A stretch of 64,000 bases of DNA. Source: JAWKSY01 sp041402125 (GTDB taxonomy: Bacteria; Planctomycetota; GCA-002687715; DRQF01). Below are positions 58,817 to 64,000 of this stretch, piece after piece. The notes below the pieces were generated by a model that searched no databases, was not told where the DNA came from, and saw only the letters and a list, made by a program, of their open reading frames with translations. Position 1 is the first letter of the stretch. Each line of letters begins with the position of its first letter. The translations under genes were made by a program, and so were the position numbers. Location: positions 45,558-109,557 of the forward strand of contig JAWKSY010000016.1 of NCBI GenBank assembly GCA_041402125.1, in the 5' to 3' direction.

Positions 58817-60990
58817 CCCGGTCGACCTCACTCGTCGGGACGCAGCTCGGGAGCTTCCTGCTGCAGGAGCGGATCGCCGCCGGCGGATTCGCCGTCGTCT
58901 ATCGCGCCGTACAGGTCACTCTGGGCAACCGTCCGACCGCCGTGAAGGTCCTCAAGGAGAGGGCGGACGATTCCGAGGAGGCGCGCGAGGCCTTCGTGAA
59001 CGACTTCAAGGCCGAGAGCGCGTTGCTTGCCCGGCTCGATCACGAGAACATCCTGCCGGTCATCGAAGCCGGTGAGGATCGTGGCCACCTCTACATCGCC
59101 ATGCGCCTCGTGGAAGGCGGGTCGCTCCAGGACTTCCTCCGGAAGTACGACGAGGCCGACGAGCCCGTGCCGCTCGAGCTCCTGGCCCGCTTCGTCCGGC
59201 AGATCGGCGCCGCGCTGGACTGCGCTCACGAGGCCGGAATCGTCCATCGGGACGTGAAGCCCCAGAACATCCTCCTCGACCGCGGTCTCGTCTGCCGCCT
59301 GACGGATTTCGGCATCTCGCGTCTCATGGACGCGACGGCGAAGGCCCACACCACCCACGTCGGCGGGACGCCCCACTACATGAGTCCGGAGCAGTGGGAG
59401 GCCGCGCCGCTGACGAACCGCACCGACCTCTACGCGGTCGGCGTGATCCTCTTCCAGATGCTCACCGGCAAGGTCCCCTTCGACGCGCCGAGCACCGCCG
59501 CCATCATCTCGATGCACATGTCCCAGGAGCCGGTCGTGCCCGCGAATCCGCGACACGCGATCGGCCGCGCGATGCGGGCCGTGATCGCCCGGGCGCTCGC
59601 GAAGCGGCCGGAGGATCGCTTCGGCTCCGGGGCGGAGCTCTCCGCCACCGCCGTCGACCGGGCGATCAGACCGACGCCGGCACGTCCGTCGAGGAACTCG
59701 CGCAGCCGGCGGAACCCAGGTTCGACGCCGATTCCGAGACCGCCCGTTCCGCGGGGGGAGAGCGCCTACTCCGGGCCGCCTGCCTCGGAACCCGAACCCG
59801 GCGTGACGCGGCCCTCTCGAGATCGCGGCCCCGGTCCGGTCTCCGTGCCCGAACCGGCGGTCGTCGGCGCGCGCGGCGGCTCGTCCAACCGCGTGGTCTT
59901 GACGCTCGCGGCCGGCGTCGCGCTCCTCTGTATCGGCGGCTTCCTCTGGTTCATCTTCGGCCGCGCCGCGTCGCTCGACGAGAAGCAGGGTATCGGGAAG
60001 GGGCCGGAGGACCCAGCGGAGGTCGAGGATCAGGGCAGCTCCGGAGGAGCGGCCGGCCGCGATGGGGCCACGGAGATTCACCCGGATCCTCCCGAGATCA
60101 AGCTCGTCAGCACGCGACCGGTCGAGGCCGCCTGGTCGATCGATCGCGAGAGCCTGCCCGTCATGTTGCTCTGGCGGGACGACCCCAACCGCAATCTGGC
60201 CGTGGGGCAGACGAAGCTCCGGGCCGGGGTCGAGGAGAGACTCCGCCGCACCTATCCCGTGCTCCGCACGCGAACGGCTCGACCGGAAGAACGCGACTTC
60301 GCCCGCACGATCGGCTCGAATCCGCTCGCGTTGCAGGCCTGGTTCGCGGCCAACGACGTCGAGGCCCTCGTCTTCTTCGACGTGGACCTGCAACGGCATA
60401 CGAGCCTCCAGGGCCGGGGCGACACGAAGGATGTGGAGTGCCTCGTCACACCGGCCGTCTTCACTCGAGACGACCATCTGCGCGCGACGCTCACGCCCGC
60501 CGTCCGGGCGACCGAGTCCGCAACCTCGGACCCGTTCGGCTGGACGAATCGCGAACTCCCGGTGCTCGCGGACGATCTCGGAGGTCGCGTCGATGGCGAG
60601 CTCCAGCGCTGGCGGGACGAGATCGAAGCGAAGGGACGTCTCGTCCGCATTGCCATCGGTGAGGCCGAGGGACGGAGCCTCGGCAGCCGCGACATCGTGG
60701 AGGTCCTCCGTCCGCTCTGCCCCGATGGAAACGACGCCGTCGAGCTCGACCGTGCCTTCACGGTCAGCGAACCGGTCCTGGAGGTCGTCGGAATCCTTCG
60801 GGACCTCACGCTCGTCGAGATCTTCCGACGCGACTCGAATTGGCGGATATTCCGCCTGAGGCATAAGGGAGACCCCGGAAATGTGGGAATCCTGTCCCAG
60901 GACGGAATGGCATCCGCTGAGGAGGGGGAGGCCATTCCGCGGCTCGAGAAGAGAGCCAATCTGATCGTCTTCGATCGGCGCTCGCGCTGA
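58813..60990 (+). CDS. Membrane Ser/Thr protein kinase with extracytoplasmic domain
   Basis: 725 residues, ATG 58813 with GGAGG six bases before. Kinase domain (about 15-285): ERIAAGGFAVVYRA, K45 in AVKVLK, HRDVKPQN (H145-N152), DFGISR and HYMSPEQW. A Pro/Arg-rich juxtamembrane stretch (285-358) and one membrane segment (361-383) lead to a 340-residue outer domain containing NDVEALVFFDVDLQR, VECLVTPAVFTRDDHL and DAVELDRAFTVSEPVLEVV, an alpha/beta pattern reminiscent of LpoB/CsgG-type periplasmic domains. It follows the sigma gene and precedes an LpoB-like lipoprotein that may be its ligand or partner. Confidence 0.9.
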   Translation: MTRSTSLVGTQLGSFLLQERIAAGGFAVVYRAVQVTLGNRPTAVKVLKERADDSEEAREAFVNDFKAESALLARLDHENILPVIEAGEDRGHLYIAMRLVEGGSLQDFLRKYDEADEPVPLELLARFVRQIGAALDCAHEAGIVHRDVKPQNILLDRGLVCRLTDFGISRLMDATAKAHTTHVGGTPHYMSPEQWEAAPLTNRTDLYAVGVILFQMLTGKVPFDAPSTAAIISMHMSQEPVVPANPRHAIGRAMRAVIARALAKRPEDRFGSGAELSATAVDRAIRPTPARPSRNSRSRRNPGSTPIPRPPVPRGESAYSGPPASEPEPGVTRPSRDRGPGPVSVPEPAVVGARGGSSNRVVLTLAAGVALLCIGGFLWFIFGRAASLDEKQGIGKGPEDPAEVEDQGSSGGAAGRDGATEIHPDPPEIKLVSTRPVEAAWSIDRESLPVMLLWRDDPNRNLAVGQTKLRAGVEERLRRTYPVLRTRTARPEERDFARTIGSNPLALQAWFAANDVEALVFFDVDLQRHTSLQGRGDTKDVECLVTPAVFTRDDHLRATLTPAVRATESATSDPFGWTNRELPVLADDLGGRVDGELQRWRDEIEAKGRLVRIAIGEAEGRSLGSRDIVEVLRPLCPDGNDAVELDRAFTVSEPVLEVVGILRDLTLVEIFRRDSNWRIFRLRHKGDPGNVGILSQDGMASAEEGEAIPRLEKRANLIVFDRRSR

Positions 60991-61018
60991 TCACCTGGAG
61001 AAAGTGGAGGAAAGAACC

Positions 61019-61627
61019 ATGACCATGAAGAAGAACCTCGTTTTCGCCGCGACCGCGGCCCTGCTCGTCTTCGCCCCGGCCTGCGGCGTGCTCGATGACC
61101 TCAACAACACCCTGGACACCGCGGACCGGCTCAATCTCTTCGATGCGCGACCGATGACGCCGGAGGAGACCGAGCAGCTCGTCTCGCAGGCCTGGCAGGC
61201 CATCCTCAACCAGGGTGGCGGGCTCTCCGGGTTCGACCAGTTCGTGACCATCGCGATCGCGCCGCCGCAGATGAACACCGGCAAGGTCCGCACGCCCGAC
61301 AATCTCGAAGGCGACATCGATGCCCGGCTGCGCGCTCTCGTGAGCCAGAACTCCAAGTACGAGGTGAAGGACGAGGGCTGGCTCCGTCGCCAGATCGGAG
61401 ACGACGTCAACGGCCTCTACGACGGCGCGGCCGCCGAGAGCGTCCGGCGTCGCCTCGGCACGAACAACGGCGTCCAGTACGTCCTCGTTCCGCGCTTCTC
61501 CGCCACCGGCTACGAGAAGACGATGGGTGACATCATCACCTACACCCTGCGCCTCAGCCTCGTGAACGTCACCGAGGAGGCGACGGGCAGCATCATCGAC
61601 GGATCGTCGACGATCACCCTCGAGTAG
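61019..61627 (+). CDS. LpoB-like lipoprotein (penicillin-binding-protein-activator family)
   Basis: 202 residues with a lipoprotein signal (LLVFAPACGVL). The body follows the LpoB pattern: FVTIAIAPPQMNTGKVRTPDNL, a helix GDIDARLRALVSQNSKYEVKDEGWL, GVQYVLVPRFSATGYEK and the strand pair YTLRLSLVNVTEEATGSIIDGS. LpoB is an outer-membrane lipoprotein that activates a peptidoglycan synthase; in a planctomycete a general envelope-sensor role is safer. GGAGG lies eight bases before ATG 61019. Confidence 0.75.
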   Translation: MTMKKNLVFAATAALLVFAPACGVLDDLNNTLDTADRLNLFDARPMTPEETEQLVSQAWQAILNQGGGLSGFDQFVTIAIAPPQMNTGKVRTPDNLEGDIDARLRALVSQNSKYEVKDEGWLRRQIGDDVNGLYDGAAAESVRRRLGTNNGVQYVLVPRFSATGYEKTMGDIITYTLRLSLVNVTEEATGSIIDGSSTITLE

Positions 61628-61640
61628 TCTCTCCTGACGA

Positions 61641-61680
61641 CGACGAGCGCGCCGGGGTGAACACTCCGGCGCGCTCGTCG
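61641..61680 (+). terminator. Hairpin terminator after the LpoB-like gene
   Basis: A perfect 15-base stem (61641-61655 with 61666-61680) extended inward by a wobble and three more pairs around a GAAC loop. No T-run after it. Confidence 0.65.
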
Positions 61681-61739
61681 ACTTCATCGGCCTCGAATCA
61701 GGTCTTTTCGCAACACGGGCCCTCCCGGAGTCGCATCCC

Positions 61740-63685
61740 ATGTTCGCCCCCCGCATCGTCATCTCCGTGATCGCGGCGTTCTTGGCCCTCATTTCCGCCC
61801 TCCCGGCGCAATCCGCCTCCGAAGCCAAGATCCGCGAGGCGGCCGAGGCGCTCTGGCGCAGCGCCGTCGGCGTGATCGACGCCCACGGCGACGATCGGCC
61901 CGTTCTCGTCTTTCCTCTCATCAGTCCGCCCGTCGGGATGAGTCACGCTCGCATCGTCGGCGCCTCCGACGTGATCCACGAGCGCGTGACGATGCCGGCG
62001 CGGACCAGCGCGGCCGCGGTTCTCCGCAATCGCATCCTCGGCGGTCAGGACCTCGCGAACGCCCTTCGTCAGAAGGGAATCGACCCTCGCTCCTACTCCG
62101 AACCGGTGCGGGCCGACTTCATCGGTTCCGCGCTCGCACGCAGCCTTCGTCATCTGTGAGTTCGACTTCAAGCAGGAAGACCGTCGTCAACCTCCTCGCA
62201 TCACGGTGAAACTCAGGGTTACATTCTGAACGTCGCGGAAGGTCGATACGCAAGCGGCGAGCTCGTCTTCGAAGATCGGATCGTTCATGGCGAGCTCGCG
62301 ACCGATCGGGAACGAGGACGGACTCGGGATTCGATCTCGGAAACGGCCTTGCCCCGCCCGTCTTCGCCTCGACGGCCGAGCACTTCCAGGGCAATCCTTC
62401 GCCACCGGGCGAACACCTTCCGTCGGATGATCGTCGCCCGCACCGGGCGAATCCGGAGGGCGTCGCGCTCTTCCTCCCGATCCGCAACCCGCAGGAAGCC
62501 AGCCACCGAGCTCTCCGCCAGATCGAGAAGAACCTCTCGTGGCCTTCGGTCACGCTCGGATGCGAGGAGCTCGACGGCGTGCTCCAGGAGAAGCTCCAGA
62601 CGGGAGTCCTCTACTACGAGAACGAGCCCCTCGAGGGCTACCTCATCGAGGAGCTCGCGCAGCAGAAGCGCTTCGCGACCAAGGGTGTCTTCGGGGCGAT
62701 CGTCGGCGACTACGTCGTCTCCGGCAACCGTCTGGAGGTCTTCCTGAAGTTCCGGGGCGGCCGAGATCTCGATGCCCCGCCGCAGGAGTTCCGGTTCCAC
62801 GTCGAGTATCCGGAGTTCCGTCAGTTCCTCGGCCCGATCGACGGGAAGCCGAACGAGTACGCCTTCACGAAGCGGACCATGAAGGTCGAGGACGAGTTTC
62901 AGCGCCTCGCGCGTTTCGCGATCCGCGAGGCCCTCAATACGTACCGCGGGAAGGCGGGCGCCGACGTTCTGAACGGCAAGACGATCCACGTCACCGAACC
63001 CCGACTCCCCGGGCTCAACCCCGTGCTGTCGATCGCCGGCGCGATGCTCGACTCTCTCTACGAGAAGGAGGAGGAGCTGCTGAACCGGGCACGCGAGGAA
63101 CCCGAGAAGTGGAAGGTCGACAGCGACATCCTCTCGGACAAGGACGTGCAGGTGAACGTCTACGGCGGCACCTTCCCCAACTGGAAGGTTGCCAACGAGG
63201 AGATCCGTCGCACGATGACCTTCGTCTTCGGGCAGAAGGAGGGCGTCCTTCTCCAGTTCAATCTCCAGGACGTCCTGCGCACGGAGATCCGAAACTATGC
63301 GACCGTCATCGGCGCCGAGGGGCTCGACGCCCCGGACCCGAACGCCCGCTCCGCGCGGACGAGCGGGGCGCTGGGCGGCCGCGGCCGCGACCGTCGGCGC
63401 GCCGCGGCCGAACCGGACTGGAGCTACGAGATCAAGGTCGAGCTGACCTCGGCCGGGGGCGATCGCATGGAGGTCCGCGCCGAGCTACGCGACTGGGAGT
63501 CCGGAGGCCTCCTCGCGGCTTCGAAGCCCTACACCGTGAAGCGCTACTTCATCGAGCAGGGCAACCTGAAGTTCGTGAAGCCGGAGACGGTGGCGAAGGA
63601 GGACCTCCCGGACAAGTTCCTCGACCTCCTGAAGCGTTACGGCTGCCGGATCCCGCTGGCGCGGAAGGAACTCGAGGCGCGCTGA
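61740..63685 (+). pseudogene. Large secreted CsgG/FlgT-like protein, frameshifted near its N-terminal third
   Basis: Opens with a signal peptide (MFAPRIVISVIAAFLALISALPAQ) and PVLVFPLISPPVGMSHARI. At 62145-62159 the frame ends, but protein-like sequence continues in others: FVICEFDFKQEDRRQPPRIT from about 62146, LNVAEGRYASGELVFEDRIVH from about 62212, then GFDLGNGLAPPVFASTAEHF from about 62315 and on to 63685 in one clean frame (EELAQQKRFATKGVFGAIVGDYVVSGNRLEVFLKFRG, YEIKVELTSAGGDRMEVRAEL). The joined protein is about 648 residues and looks periplasmic with CsgG-like alpha/beta domains. Three frame changes; if they are real, the gene is split. Confidence 0.65.
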
Positions 63686-63711
63686 TCGTCCGGAGCCGGG
63701 ATCGACAGGAA

Positions 63712-63743
63712 TGACCCGCGGGCACGGACGTGTCCGCGGGTCA
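63712..63743 (+). terminator. Hairpin terminator after the secreted protein gene
   Basis: TGACCCGCGGGCAC and GTGTCCGCGGGTCA pair over 14 bases (one G-U) around a GGAC loop. The rest of 63744-63904 shows no gene. Confidence 0.6.
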
Positions 63744-63904
63744 CTTCACGATTGCTGCGGGCGGGTTCATTGCGGCCGGATCGGGCCATCAGGTGGATCA
63801 CCGACCGAGCACCCGCTCGAGTTTGCCGATCAGGAATGCGTTGCCCGCGCGACCGTGCGTCGGGCGGCAGCTGTGTTGACACATCGACAACGAGGCGGGC
63901 GGGG

Positions 63905-64000
63905 CTAGTTGCCTGTCAGGTCATTCAACGGAATCGCGTATCTGACGCCGAACATGGCATCGGTGGAGTGCTTGTCGAAGAAGGCGCGGTAGGCGGGGCG
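63905..64000 (-). CDS. C-terminal end of a gene entering from the right edge
   Basis: The last 31 codons on the minus strand read AYRAFFDKHSTDAMFGVRYA followed by IPLNDLTGN and a TAG stop at 63905-63907. The composition is protein-like (aromatic and balanced, few Arg). Too short to name. Confidence 0.45.
   Translation of the reverse strand, partial: RPAYRAFFDKHSTDAMFGVRYAIPLNDLTGN

Overview
The window is very GC-rich and looks like a chromosomal segment of an uncultured or deep-branching Planctomycetota bacterium (inference from gene content, not from a marker gene). Pointers are a DUF1080 enzyme, receptor-like Ser/Thr kinases beside an ECF-type sigma factor, many single-gene secreted proteins of no known family, Tat-signal Gfo/Idh/MocA oxidoreductases and FG-GAP secreted proteins. 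No rRNA, tRNA, CRISPR array, transposase or phage gene was seen.

Layout. 1-3.2 kb: end of a B12-binding radical SAM gene and a secreted S41-like protease. 3.2-10.9 kb: a five-gene heavy-metal efflux operon (His-rich secreted protein, czcC, czcB, czcA, His-tailed lipoprotein) closed by a strong hairpin. 11-13.6 kb: tandem paralogous secreted proteins. 14-19.2 kb: a three-domain secreted esterase/SGNH/DUF1080 protein, an ACR3 arsenite exporter and an unknown secreted protein. 19.3-25.1 kb: a DUF3300-DUF2950 pair, a secreted protein and a membrane-anchored repeat protein broken by frameshifts.

25.2-39.5 kb: a carbohydrate locus. On the minus strand lie galT, an inositol-monophosphatase-family gene and a galactokinase-family kinase whose motifs match plant L-arabinokinase better than galactokinase. 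Divergent from them are a XylR-type regulator, one 1648-residue secreted enzyme fusing a GH51 alpha-L-arabinofuranosidase to a GH127 beta-L-arabinofuranosidase, and a complete YtfQRT-YjfF furanose ABC importer. Together they read as a route that cuts arabinofuranose from glycans outside the cytoplasm, imports the furanose and phosphorylates it at C1 (inference).

39.5-52.3 kb: mixed single genes: oxidoreductase, MarR, ankyrin protein, iron-sulfur photolyase, FG-GAP protein, a group of small stress-type families (AHSA1, DUF1801, VOC, AraC/GyrI-like) and secreted unknowns. 52.4-63.7 kb: a signalling and envelope island: a zinc-ribbon/TPR membrane protein, a small membrane protein, a 989-residue kinase, and divergently a sigma factor, a second membrane kinase, an LpoB-like lipoprotein and a large secreted protein. 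The last 96 bases hold the end of another minus-strand gene.

Six genes show reading-frame breaks where protein-like sequence jumps frame (21.2-21.7, 23.6-25.1, 25.2-25.9, 35.05-35.15, 41.5 and 62.1-62.3 kb). The pattern of small, often mutually compensating indels in otherwise sound proteins fits residual assembly or sequencing error at least as well as gene decay.
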